Positions 1 to 8,113 of a stretch of DNA of 64,000 nt are shown here, one piece after another. The notes beneath the pieces were generated by a model. The model searched no databases and was not told where the DNA came from. It was given only the letters and a program-made list of their open reading frames with translations. Positions within the stretch are counted from its first letter, which is position 1, and each line of letters begins with the position of its first letter. Made by a program: the position numbers and the translations under genes. This stretch comes from Eubacteriales bacterium (GTDB lineage Bacteria; Bacillota; Clostridia; Lachnospirales; Lachnospiraceae): contig JAUNPJ010000003.1 in NCBI GenBank assembly GCA_030536755.1, forward strand, positions 1 through 64,000. The letters run 5' to 3'.

Positions 1-127
1 CGTCAAGAGCAATCCATAAGCGGCGCAGAAAAAGCAAGAAAATCGACATGCCTGTACGGTGGTATCCCTCCCGGGCGAGTGGCGGTCATGTGGAAAAACT
101 CCGGAAGAAAATGACCCGAAAACTGTG

Positions 128-184
128 CCATTTGAAAGTGTTCCGTTGACCAGGAAAGTGGTGTACATACATCCCAAAAAACAG
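128..184. repeat. Dispersed repeat, copy 1 (matches 47205-47261)
   Basis: The first 44 bases are 40/44 identical to 47205-47248, and all four differences are transitions. Similarity continues more weakly to 184 (50/57 overall). The shared core contains GTTCCGTTGACCAGGAAAG. In both copies the same frame can be read as a peptide containing SVPLTRK. Here the open frame (GTG 59 to 271) has no good ribosome site and no recognised domain, so I treat it as repeat or gene-remnant sequence rather than a real gene. The rest of 1-275 holds nothing I recognise. Confidence 0.6.
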
Positions 185-284
185 GGAGTTGTGCGGAAAT
201 TGCAAGAAGAGAAATCCATGGCTTTTATCGTAAGAAAGAATGTGCTACAATGGGTAGCAGAAAAAATATGAGGAGGTGCCCGAA

Positions 285-731
285 ATGAGCAAAATAGATG
301 AAGTAAGAAGTGCCATGGTCCAGGCGATGAAGAACAAAGACAAGGAGAGAAAAGATTCTCTGTCCATGCTGCTTGCTGCACTGAAAAATAAAGCAATTGA
401 TAAGAGGGAAGATTTGACAGAGGCTGAGGAGAACGAAGTAATCCTGAAAGAAATCAAGCAGACGAAAGAGACCTTAGATATTACTCCGGAGGAAAGAACC
501 GATATCATTGAGGAGTGCAAGAGCAGAATTGCTGTATATGAAGAGTTTGCACCGAAAATGATGGATGAAGCTGAGATTAAAGAGACGATCAATCAGGTTC
601 TTGCAGAACTTGGAATTGAGTCTCCGACAGGTAAGGATAAAGGCAAGATTATGAAGCTGCTGATGCCTCAGGTAAAGGGCAAAGCAGATGGAAAGCTTGT
701 GAATCAAGTGTTAGGAAGTATGATGAAGTAA
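285..731 (+). CDS. yqeY: GatB/YqeY domain protein
   Basis: A 148-residue, strongly charged, all-helical protein of the YqeY family, related to the tRNA-binding tail domain of the GatB amidotransferase subunit. It has the usual full length, with the typical N-terminal segment (MSKIDEVRSAMVQAMKNKD) and the conserved tail containing GKIMKLLMPQVKGKADG and VNQVL. The start is ATG 285, preceded by AGGAGG at 271-276. An in-frame GTG at 276 lies inside that ribosome site and is unlikely to be used. The gene is monocistronic, with a hairpin terminator at 738-768. The exact cellular role of YqeY is unknown; a link to tRNA amidation is only inferred from the family. Confidence 0.93.
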   Translation: MSKIDEVRSAMVQAMKNKDKERKDSLSMLLAALKNKAIDKREDLTEAEENEVILKEIKQTKETLDITPEERTDIIEECKSRIAVYEEFAPKMMDEAEIKETINQVLAELGIESPTGKDKGKIMKLLMPQVKGKADGKLVNQVLGSMMK

Positions 732-737
732 TAAGAT

Positions 738-768
738 AGTGGCCAGGGTATGCTGGCCACTTCTTTTT
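738..768 (+). terminator. Rho-independent terminator after yqeY
   Basis: Perfect 9-bp stem AGTGGCCAG / CTGGCCACT (738-746 and 753-761) followed by a T-rich run (TTCTTTTTAT). Confidence 0.9.
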
Positions 769-821
769 ATATAATTGGTAATGTCACTTTATAATTAACT
801 GTTTTGGATAATTAGCAGTAA

Positions 822-2117
822 TTATAAGAAAAATGACATGATAACATTAAATACGGTAGCAGATATCACACTTACTGGTACTGCCAGAAATAGAAGTTTT
901 GGGAACATCGCATTTCGTTCTTCTTCTGTGGTACAGGAACCAAGAACCAGAGAACCTCCGGAAGAAAATGGAGAAATAGCGGAACTCTGTGCTCCGATTA
1001 CGATACAGGAGAAAAGAACCAGCGGGCTGATTCCAGTTGTGGCAGAAAGAGTTGGAACCAGAGGATAAAGTGCAGGACACACAACACCCAAAGTACTGGA
1101 AAAGAAACTCATAATAGCGCCAACAATACTGAATGCGATAGGAATCAGCCATGTAGGAAGGCTGCTGCCCGCCCAGGAAGCAAGAAGGCTGATTGTACCC
1201 GCCTCAATTGCAACATTGATTAACATACCAACGCCGCAGATCATAAGTATGGTATTCCACGGAACTTTTGCAATTACTTCTTTTTGTGGTGCAAGTTTCA
1301 TGAAAAGTGCGATTGCTGAAAAAATAATTGCAACAAGTCCAACGTCCATTTTGCTGTTGATGAAAGAAATTACTTCAATATTCGGAGCGATAATATGTAA
1401 AATCGGGAAAAGTAATACTACAACAATCATAATGAGCATCAGATATAAATTTTTCTTTTGCATAGGTGTAAAAGGTTCTGGTTTTTCAAAAGAGACACCT
1501 TTTCCTATGTTGCGGTTGCTTTTTGGCACATAGCGGAAAAGCGCAATCAAAAGAAGGGAAAAGATAACACTTGCGATGAAAATAACAGATGTATAATGGA
1601 AAGAAACATCTGAGTACCCTCCTTCATCCATCAGTCCCCGGAAAACGATTCCGCTTCCACTTGTCATAAAGTTTGCTCCGGAAAGTGCACCGCAGTTAAC
1701 AGCAACAGCTCCTACCAGTTTATCCATTTTAGATTCTTCGCAAATAAGCAGAGCGATTGGAGCCATGAATGCCATGACCGTGAAAAAGCCAGCGCCCAGG
1801 GACGCAATTCCTACACTTGCCAGATAAAGTGCGAAAGGAAGAAGTCCCGGAAATTTTCGGCAGGCATATAACAGATAACGTGCTGTTTTTTCCAGAGTTC
1901 CGTTTACCAGTGCAAAATTATAAAATAAAGACACGGAAAAAATAACAAACATTGTGCTTACCGGCCATCCGTTGATGACTTCTTTTGGTGACATACCTAA
2001 AGCAAAGCAACCAATAAGGTATGCAAAAATGATTGCAAAGAATCCGGTATTAAATCCGGTTTTATAACCAATTATTACAGCTATGGCAATCGCTGCGACA
2101 ATAAAAAAACTAAGCAT
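822..2117 (-). CDS. MatC/SLC13-type dicarboxylate permease
   Basis: A 431-residue, very hydrophobic membrane protein with about 10-12 predicted transmembrane segments. It resembles the MatC N-terminal-domain dicarboxylate carriers (ion transporter superfamily; malonate/malate-type substrates). The two halves each carry a small-residue-rich re-entrant-like stretch: GALSGANFMTSGSGIVFRG in the first half and SSAISPFSSGGSLVLGS in the second. The start is ATG 2117, with AGGGGGACT just upstream on the minus strand; an upstream in-frame ATG at 2141 overlaps the preceding stop and lacks a ribosome site. It is the second gene of a two-gene operon, 20 bp behind the DUF6282-like hydrolase, and divergent from a LysR regulator. 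The substrate is not determinable from sequence; a small dicarboxylate is inferred. Confidence 0.8.
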   Translation of the reverse strand: MLSFFIVAAIAIAVIIGYKTGFNTGFFAIIFAYLIGCFALGMSPKEVINGWPVSTMFVIFSVSLFYNFALVNGTLEKTARYLLYACRKFPGLLPFALYLASVGIASLGAGFFTVMAFMAPIALLICEESKMDKLVGAVAVNCGALSGANFMTSGSGIVFRGLMDEGGYSDVSFHYTSVIFIASVIFSLLLIALFRYVPKSNRNIGKGVSFEKPEPFTPMQKKNLYLMLIMIVVVLLFPILHIIAPNIEVISFINSKMDVGLVAIIFSAIALFMKLAPQKEVIAKVPWNTILMICGVGMLINVAIEAGTISLLASWAGSSLPTWLIPIAFSIVGAIMSFFSSTLGVVCPALYPLVPTLSATTGISPLVLFSCIVIGAQSSAISPFSSGGSLVLGSCTTEEERNAMFPKLLFLAVPVSVISATVFNVIMSFFL

Positions 2118-2137
2118 TATATAGTCCCCCTGATTTA

Positions 2138-3001
2138 TCAATCCTCAAGCCCTAAAAGACCGGCTTGGATAGTATGTGTCATATAGTGAATTTCTTCCTG
2201 TGAAATGCCATTATCTGCAAGAAATTGAATATACTGTCCAAGAGCAATTTCCCAGTTTGGATTTTCTACCTGTCCGCCATCTGTGCTTACCATGACATTT
2301 TTGTAGCCGCAGGCTTTGATGGCTTCCAGATTCATAGGCAGATTACTTTTATATTTTCCGCCTCCCATTGGTTGTGCAAAGCAATGTTCCAGAATAACAT
2401 TATAGTCTTGTACAATGCGGACTTGATCTTCCAGACTCATGCCTACAAGCCACCATTCCGGATGTGTGACAACAATTTTCTCTACACCTGCATCTCTGGC
2501 AGCTTCCACCATACGAAAGCATTCGTCGGGAGAAATGTGTCCTGTTCCAAGAACGACATCGAAATCTTTGATAAGTTGAAAAATATCTTTTAATTCAGGC
2601 ACTGGTTTTCCATCTTTGAATACATCTACACATCCTTCTGTAGGCTGATTTGTTTTGAGTTTGGTATTTCTGGCAGATTGTGTTGGAAGCCATACTACCT
2701 TTCCTCCAAGTTTGAGTCCGCTTTCTACAGCGTATGGATTGATACCTCCCATCTGATGGTTCAAAGTGATACTGCCAAACATAGTGAAATCATTATTGCC
2801 GTGATTCGTCAGTTCATTGTGTCGATTACAAAGATAAGCACGATCTACTGTGATTCCCTGATGTGTTTTGATGACAATAGCGCGGGCACCGACACGAATA
2901 GCGGCTTCCATCAATTCGAAGTCGTCGTAGGCGCGATGACGGATATCAGGGTTGGAATGAACGTGCATATCAATGACGCCCTTTAATGAAATATCAGTCA
3001 T
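2138..3001 (-). CDS. DUF6282-type metal-dependent hydrolase
   Basis: A 287-residue soluble protein of the amidohydrolase/PHP-like TIM-barrel type (DUF6282). It has an N-terminal HxH metal motif (DMHVHSNPD, His13 and His15) and later candidate metal or catalytic segments KTHQG, GTGHISPDE, VTHPEWW and VSTDGGQ. The start is ATG 3001, behind AAAGGAG; the longer frame upstream is AT-rich intergenic sequence. It is translated just ahead of the MatC-like permease and faces away from the LysR gene, so the three probably form one import-and-hydrolysis module for an unknown small acid or amide. The substrate is unknown. Confidence 0.75.
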   Translation of the reverse strand: MTDISLKGVIDMHVHSNPDIRHRAYDDFELMEAAIRVGARAIVIKTHQGITVDRAYLCNRHNELTNHGNNDFTMFGSITLNHQMGGINPYAVESGLKLGGKVVWLPTQSARNTKLKTNQPTEGCVDVFKDGKPVPELKDIFQLIKDFDVVLGTGHISPDECFRMVEAARDAGVEKIVVTHPEWWLVGMSLEDQVRIVQDYNVILEHCFAQPMGGGKYKSNLPMNLEAIKACGYKNVMVSTDGGQVENPNWEIALGQYIQFLADNGISQEEIHYMTHTIQAGLLGLED

Positions 3002-3060
3002 TTCATAACTCCTTTCATTTTTCATCGTTAAAATGGTTTTTGTTTTTCTCTTGTTCAGGA

Positions 3061-3106
3061 TTGCCAAATCTTTATAATGATTATATAATAAAAATAATAT
3101 TGGCGA
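3061..3106. promoter_or_regulatory. Divergent control region with long-spaced dyad
   Basis: Between the DUF6282/permease operon and the LysR gene lies a very AT-rich region bounded by TTGCCAA (3061-3067) and TTGGCGA (3100-3106). These are inverted repeats with one mismatch, about 32 bp apart. Several TATAAT-like boxes fall between or next to them. The layout suits a LysR-type regulator binding its own divergent promoter, but no promoter pair is clear-cut. Confidence 0.4.
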
Positions 3107-3160
3107 AACAGAAAAAAATATATAATAGGTATTGGTAAAAACGATGGGAGGAAAGAGCAT

Positions 3161-4090
3161 ATGGATTTAAAGGAATTTACATATCTGGTAGCCTTAGCAG
3201 AAGAGGGAAGTATTTCAAAGGCAGCGGACCGCCTGTATATGGCACAGTCATCTTTGAGTCAGTTCCTGCAGAATTTTGAAAGTGAACTTGGAACAAAACT
3301 GTTCGTCAGAACTTCGAAGGGAATTCATCCTACTTACGGCGGGGAGTGCTTTATTGAACAGATTCGTCAAATCCTGATTCAATATCAGAGAGCGAAAAAT
3401 GAATTGTGGGATAACGAAAATATGGAAGCAGGTCGTGTGGTTTTTGGAATCAGTTCTTTTCGGGGAATTCGTATGCTTCCTAAAATTTTAAAGAGTTTTT
3501 ATGAAAAATATCCAAAAGTAAAGGTTGATGTAGTGGAAGAACACAGTATGCGCCTTGAGGAATTACTTATAGAAGGAAAATTGGATCTGGCTGTTGTAGC
3601 TATGCCAACGGTTAAGCTGAAAGATGGAATTGAGTTCTTGAAGGATGATGAAGTTTTGCTCGTTGCCAATAAAGATCATCCCGTTATGCAGTATGTCCAT
3701 CCGATAGAAGGAACGTCTAATTATTGGGTTGATATAGAGGACGCAGCAAAATTTGAATTTATTATGAGCGATTATAATACGATTCTGGGAAGTCTGAGTC
3801 GAAAGCTTTTCAGAGAAAAAGGGATCAAGTATCATGCAGAAAATAATAATATTACAGCGGCGATGCTGGTTCCAATGGCTAGAGAAGGGCTTGGACTTGC
3901 ATTTACTTATCAGTCATGTGCGGAAGCCTACGAAAATGTACGGTACCTGCGGATTGGCAGAAGAGGCGTATTTCTGGAATTGGGGCTTGCGTATCCGCCA
4001 AATGAATATCATGCGAAAGCTGCTGAAGAACTGGAGAAAGTAATCCGCGAAATTTATCGGAAAGACCAGATGCCTGGTCAGAAGTGTTGA
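3161..4090 (+). CDS. LysR-family transcriptional regulator
   Basis: A 309-residue regulator with the usual LysR layout. The N-terminal winged helix-turn-helix is at about residues 1-60 (FTYLVALAEEGSISKAADRL and SQSSLSQ-like recognition helix), followed by a linker helix and a two-lobed effector domain. The start is ATG 3161, with GGGAGG ten bases upstream. It is divergent from the hydrolase/permease pair, the classic arrangement for a regulator of a neighbouring catabolic operon. It also sits directly upstream of the citrate-lyase operon promoter, so control of that operon is possible. The inducer is unknown. Confidence 0.92.
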   Translation: MDLKEFTYLVALAEEGSISKAADRLYMAQSSLSQFLQNFESELGTKLFVRTSKGIHPTYGGECFIEQIRQILIQYQRAKNELWDNENMEAGRVVFGISSFRGIRMLPKILKSFYEKYPKVKVDVVEEHSMRLEELLIEGKLDLAVVAMPTVKLKDGIEFLKDDEVLLVANKDHPVMQYVHPIEGTSNYWVDIEDAAKFEFIMSDYNTILGSLSRKLFREKGIKYHAENNNITAAMLVPMAREGLGLAFTYQSCAEAYENVRYLRIGRRGVFLELGLAYPPNEYHAKAAEELEKVIREIYRKDQMPGQKC

Positions 4091-4155
4091 ATGTGAATAG
4101 AGCGTTACTGCGAAATGGATATAGTGAAAAAATTAGAAATTGATAAATCCCCCTT

Positions 4156-4200
4156 AAATCCTCGTCTCTTTGTTTTAACAGAAAGGCGGGGATTTATTTT
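4156..4200 (+). terminator. Terminator after the first lysR
   Basis: Stem AAATCCTCGTCT / AGGCGGGGATTT (4156-4167 and 4184-4195, with G-U pairs) followed by ATTTT. It separates lysR from the citrate-lyase operon. The rest of 4091-4398 is AT-rich non-coding DNA holding this terminator and the promoter at 4296-4342. Confidence 0.8.
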
Positions 4201-4295
4201 ATGCATTTAATCATTTATAAAAAAACGGTCGACTTCCGAATCTGTTAAAAGAGCCTGAAAGGTAAAAAATTTTAATATCGGATTTTTCGATGGAT

Positions 4296-4342
4296 AATAT
4301 GGTTTTTCCATATTTGATTATGATGGTATTTGGGTATATAGT
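4296..4342 (+). promoter_or_regulatory. Promoter and operator-like palindrome of the citrate-lyase operon
   Basis: -35 TTGATT (4314-4319) and -10 TATAGT (4337-4342) are separated by 17 bp. A perfect inverted repeat AATATGG / CCATATT (4296-4302 and 4308-4314, 5-bp spacer) abuts the -35. That position fits an operator or activator site. The assignment is from pattern only. Confidence 0.55.
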
Positions 4343-4398
4343 AAACATAAGGATAAGCCAAATCTTAAGATCGAAAATGCGAAGGGAGAAAACGGAGT

Positions 4399-4566
4399 AT
4401 GAATGCAAACAGTGTGCAGATACAAAGAACACCATTTTTTGGCAGATGCATTTTAGAGACAATGAATAATAAAGGGAGAAAAGAAACTGCCGAAGAAAAA
4501 AAGAAAAGAAATATCAAATTGCAGCAAATTTTTGAGATGATTGATGATTATGTAGAACAGGCATAA
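4399..4566 (+). CDS. Small hypothetical protein (55 aa) leading the citrate-lyase operon
   Basis: ATG 4399 to TAA 4564-4566 encodes 55 residues. The N-terminus is MNANSVQIQRTPFFGR, the middle is lysine-rich (KGRKETAEEKKKR), and the C-terminus is helical and acidic (FEMIDDYVEQA). AAGGGAG at 4382-4388 could serve as ribosome site. It lies between the predicted promoter and the hydratase gene (36 bp to its start), so it would be cotranscribed. No signal peptide, membrane segment or known domain is visible. It could be a real small protein, a leader peptide or chance; coding status is unproven. Confidence 0.4.
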   Translation: MNANSVQIQRTPFFGRCILETMNNKGRKETAEEKKKRNIKLQQIFEMIDDYVEQA

Positions 4567-4602
4567 AAATATCAATGCCGAATGAAAACAGGAGGAAAGA
4601 AA

Positions 4603-6900
4603 ATGGTAAAGTTATATGACGGTGGGGTATATCTGGTTCATGGGAATGAGATTGTACCGGAAAATGAGTCAGAAAAAGTGCAGGCAATTGCAGGGAGAGA
4701 AGTGAAAAAGGCAGAGGCGAAGAAGGGAACGATTGCTTATTCCATTATGGAAGCTCACAATACTTCCAGCGATATGGAAAATCTCAAAATTAAATTCGAT
4801 GCAATGGCATCTCATGATATTACATTTGTAGGTATCATACAGACTGCAAAAGCATCAGGAATGGAGAAATTCCCGATACCATATGTACTTACTAACTGCC
4901 ATAATTCCTTGTGTGCGGTAGGAGGAACGATCAATGAGGATGACCATATGTTTGGACTCTCAGCAGCAAAAAAATATGGCGGTATTTATGTTCCTCCGCA
5001 CATTGCAGTCATTCATCAGTATATGAGAGAAATGCATGCAGGCTGCGGAAAAATGATTCTGGGTTCCGATTCCCATACAAGATATGGAGCACTTGGAACT
5101 ATGGCGATTGGTGAAGGCGGAGGAGAATTGGTAAAACAGCTTCTGTGTGATACTTATGATGTAAAATATCCGGGTGTTGTTGCGATTTATCTGACAGGAA
5201 AACCTGCTCCATATGTAGGTCCGCAGGACATCGCACTTGCTATTATCGGTGCAGTATTTAAAAATGGTTATGTGAAAAATAAGGTTATGGAATTTGTAGG
5301 ACCTGGCGTAGCGTCTATGCCTACAGATTACAGAAATGGTGTGGATGTTATGACAACAGAAACTACCTGCTTAAGTTCTGTATGGCGTACCGATGAAGAT
5401 ACAAAAGCATTCTTAAGCCTTCATGGAAGAGGAGACGAGTATAAAGAATTGAATCCGGCAGACATTGCTTATTATGATGGATGCGTCTATGTAGATTTAA
5501 GTACCATCAAGCCAATGATTGCACTTCCATTCCATCCAAGCAATACATATGAGATTGACGAACTGAATGCGAACTTGGGAGATATTTTAAGAGAAGTGGA
5601 AAAAGAGGCAGAACACGTAGGAAGCGGAAGAGCATCTTATACACTTACAGATAAAATTGCGGATGGAAAACTTCAGGTACAGCAGGGAGTCATTGCGGGA
5701 TGTGCAGGAGGAAATTACACAAATGTTGTAGAGGCGGCCAATGTGCTTAGAGGTAGAAACTGTGGAAATGGTGAGTTCTCACTGGCAGTTTATCCGTCTT
5801 CACAGCCTGTATTTATTGATCTTGCAAGAAAAGGAGTTATTTCTGATCTGATGGAAGCCGGTGCAATTATCCGTACTGCATTTTGTGGCCCATGTTTTGG
5901 TGCTGGAGATACACCATGCAATAATGGTCTTAGTATCCGTCACACGACAAGAAACTTCCCGAATCGCGAAGGATCGAAACCTGGAAATGGCCAGATGTCA
6001 GCAGTAGCGCTTATGGATGCACGTTCTATTGCGGCGACTGCAGCAAACGGCGGTGTACTTACATCAGCAGAAAAGTTCGACTGCTGGGGAGATGTGCCGG
6101 AATATAAATTTGACAATACAGTATATAACAATCGTGTATATTATGGATTCCATAAAGGAGATGATTCAAAAGAACTCGTTTACGGACCAAATATCAAAGA
6201 CTGGCCGGAGATGAGTCCTCTTACTGACAATATTCTTCTGAAGGTATGTTCCAAAATTATGGATCCGGTTACGACAACTGATGAGCTGATTCCATCAGGA
6301 GAAACTTCTTCTTATCGTTCCAATCCGCTTGGCCTTGCTGAATTTACCTTATCAAGAAGAGATCCTGAATATGTGGGACGCAGCAAAGAAGTTGATAAGA
6401 TTGAAAAGGTAAGAGTCAGTACAGGAAATGTATTAGAAGCTGAACCAGAACTTGCAAAAATATATGAAGTAATTCGCACACTTCCGGGACAGGCTGATAT
6501 CAGGGAAGCGGACACTGAAATTGGAAGTATGGTCTATGCTGTAAAACCGGGAGATGGTTCTGCCAGAGAGCAGGCAGCAAGCTGCCAGAGAGTCATTGGC
6601 GGTCTTGCGAATATCACAAAAGAATACGCTACCAAAAGATATCGCTCAAATGTTATGAATTGGGGAATGATTCCTTTCCAGATGAAGGAAGAACCTGATT
6701 TTGAAGTAGGAGACTACATTTTTGTACCGGGAATCAGAAAAGCATTGGATGGGGACATGCAGGATATTCAGGCATTTGTGATTAAAAATGGAAAAATGGA
6801 AGAAATTTCTTTGTATATCACAGATATGACACCGGAAGAACGTCAGATTGTAAAAGCCGGATGCTTGATCAATTATAACAGAAATAGAAAAAACGCATAA
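4603..6900 (+). CDS. Aconitase-family hydratase
   Basis: A 765-residue aconitase-superfamily enzyme, with an N-terminal substrate/Fe-S part and a C-terminal swivel domain. Family marks include GSDSHT at residues 154-159, candidate [4Fe-4S] ligands Cys367 ([10 protein letters not shown]), Cys428 and Cys431 (FCGPC), and the substrate loop NFPNREGS (451-458). The start is ATG 4603 behind GGAGG at 4591-4595; the in-frame ATG at 4582 is upstream of that site. It heads the citrate-lyase operon, 13 bp before citD. It could hydrate aconitate to citrate, or another unsaturated diacid such as mesaconate to citramalate. The citrate-operon setting is direct; the substrate is inference. Confidence 0.85.
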   Translation: MVKLYDGGVYLVHGNEIVPENESEKVQAIAGREVKKAEAKKGTIAYSIMEAHNTSSDMENLKIKFDAMASHDITFVGIIQTAKASGMEKFPIPYVLTNCHNSLCAVGGTINEDDHMFGLSAAKKYGGIYVPPHIAVIHQYMREMHAGCGKMILGSDSHTRYGALGTMAIGEGGGELVKQLLCDTYDVKYPGVVAIYLTGKPAPYVGPQDIALAIIGAVFKNGYVKNKVMEFVGPGVASMPTDYRNGVDVMTTETTCLSSVWRTDEDTKAFLSLHGRGDEYKELNPADIAYYDGCVYVDLSTIKPMIALPFHPSNTYEIDELNANLGDILREVEKEAEHVGSGRASYTLTDKIADGKLQVQQGVIAGCAGGNYTNVVEAANVLRGRNCGNGEFSLAVYPSSQPVFIDLARKGVISDLMEAGAIIRTAFCGPCFGAGDTPCNNGLSIRHTTRNFPNREGSKPGNGQMSAVALMDARSIAATAANGGVLTSAEKFDCWGDVPEYKFDNTVYNNRVYYGFHKGDDSKELVYGPNIKDWPEMSPLTDNILLKVCSKIMDPVTTTDELIPSGETSSYRSNPLGLAEFTLSRRDPEYVGRSKEVDKIEKVRVSTGNVLEAEPELAKIYEVIRTLPGQADIREADTEIGSMVYAVKPGDGSAREQAASCQRVIGGLANITKEYATKRYRSNVMNWGMIPFQMKEEPDFEVGDYIFVPGIRKALDGDMQDIQAFVIKNGKMEEISLYITDMTPEERQIVKAGCLINYNRNRKNA

Positions 6901-6913
6901 GGAGGACATAGGA

Positions 6914-7213
6914 ATGGAAATCAAAAAACCAGCGATAGCAGGAACATTGGAATCCAGCGACTGCCAGGTTACCGTAGAGGTCGGGGAAGGAAAGATTGAT
7001 TTTACACTGCAAAGCGCGGTTATTAACCAGTATGGAAATCAGATTCGTAAGGTGGTATATGAAACTCTTGAGCGACTTGGTGTGAATAATGTAAAGATTT
7101 CTGTTGTAGATAAAGGAGCTTTGGACTGCACGATTAAAGCACGGGTAGAGGGAGCGGTATTCCGCTCTCTGGAGCAGACAGATCATTTACCATGGGGAGG
7201 TGCTATTCGATAA
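6914..7213 (+). CDS. citD: Citrate lyase acyl carrier protein (gamma subunit)
   Basis: A 99-residue carrier subunit of citrate lyase. Ser14 in AGTLESSD is the attachment site for the 2'-(5''-triphosphoribosyl)-3'-dephospho-CoA prosthetic group. The tail VDKGALDCTIKARVEGA matches the family. AAGGAGG precedes ATG 6914. Its TAA overlaps the citE ATG by one base (TAATG), pointing to translational coupling. It acts in the cytoplasmic CitDEF complex, carrying acetyl and citryl groups. All genes needed to make and attach the prosthetic group are downstream. Confidence 0.96.
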   Translation: MEIKKPAIAGTLESSDCQVTVEVGEGKIDFTLQSAVINQYGNQIRKVVYETLERLGVNNVKISVVDKGALDCTIKARVEGAVFRSLEQTDHLPWGGAIR

Positions 7214-8112
7214 TGAATCCAAATAAAAAAAGACTGAGAAGAACCATGATGTTTTTAAATGCACAAAAACCAGGATTGATTAAAGATCCGTATATCTATA
7301 AACCAGATTCTATCATGCTGGATTTGGAAGATGCCGTGGCAGAGAATCAGAAAGATGCAGCAAGATTTTCTTTGTATCATGCGCTTCAGGAAATTGATTA
7401 CCACGGTGTAGAACGAGTGGTTCGTATCAATGGACTGGATACTCCTTATTGGAAAGAAGATATCAGATGTTCCGTGGCAGGCGGATGTGATGCCATCCGA
7501 ATCCCCAAAACAGAATGTGCAAATGATGTGAAGATGGTAGAAAAGATTATTGACAGTGCAGAAAAAGAATTCGGACGTCCAAATGGAAGCGTGTTGATCA
7601 TGGCGGCCATCGAATCTGCTAGAGGCGTAATGAAAGCTCTTGAGATTTGTGAAGCATCGGATAGATTGTTTGGTATTGCGCTGTCCGGAGGTGACTACAC
7701 GAAAGATCTTCAGACACATATTACAGGTACCGGAATTGAACTGATGGGAGCAAGACAGAATTTGATCATTGCTGCGCGTGCGGCTGGTGTTCAGTGCTTT
7801 GATACTGTTTATACAGATTTAAACAATATGGATGGTTTCCGACAGGATGTGCATAACATTCATTTAATGGGATTTGATGGAAAATCCATTATTAATCCAC
7901 GTCAGATCAGCATTGTTCATGAGATTTTTACACCGTCAGAGAAAGACATTATTTTTGCTGAAAAAGTAGTAAGGGAAATCGATACAAAAAAAGCACAAGG
8001 TATTGGCGTATTTACGGTAGACGGAAAAATGATTGATATCGCATTCTATGACGGTGCAAAGAGAACAATTGAACTTGCTAAGGCTTCTGGTGTGTATAAG
8101 GGGGATTTGTAA
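7213..8112 (+). CDS. citE: Citrate lyase beta subunit (citryl-ACP lyase)
   Basis: A 299-residue HpcH/HpaI-type TIM barrel that cleaves citryl-ACP to acetyl-ACP plus oxaloacetate (Mg-dependent). Marks include RRTMMFLNAQKP at the N-terminus, DSIMLDLEDAV (Mg-binding acidic stretch), VRINGLDT, and MAAIESARG with its catalytic/metal Glu. ATG 7213 overlaps the citD stop, with GGAGGTG at 7195-7201. Length is normal. The same fold also serves citramalyl-CoA lyase, so the operon's substrate is not proven by this subunit. Confidence 0.95.
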   Translation: MNPNKKRLRRTMMFLNAQKPGLIKDPYIYKPDSIMLDLEDAVAENQKDAARFSLYHALQEIDYHGVERVVRINGLDTPYWKEDIRCSVAGGCDAIRIPKTECANDVKMVEKIIDSAEKEFGRPNGSVLIMAAIESARGVMKALEICEASDRLFGIALSGGDYTKDLQTHITGTGIELMGARQNLIIAARAAGVQCFDTVYTDLNNMDGFRQDVHNIHLMGFDGKSIINPRQISIVHEIFTPSEKDIIFAEKVVREIDTKKAQGIGVFTVDGKMIDIAFYDGAKRTIELAKASGVYKGDL

Positions 8113-8113
8113 A

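Noticed and set aside
59..271. A 70-codon frame from GTG 59
   Set aside because: No ribosome site, and half of it is the dispersed repeat shared with 47205-47261; treated as repeat or remnant.
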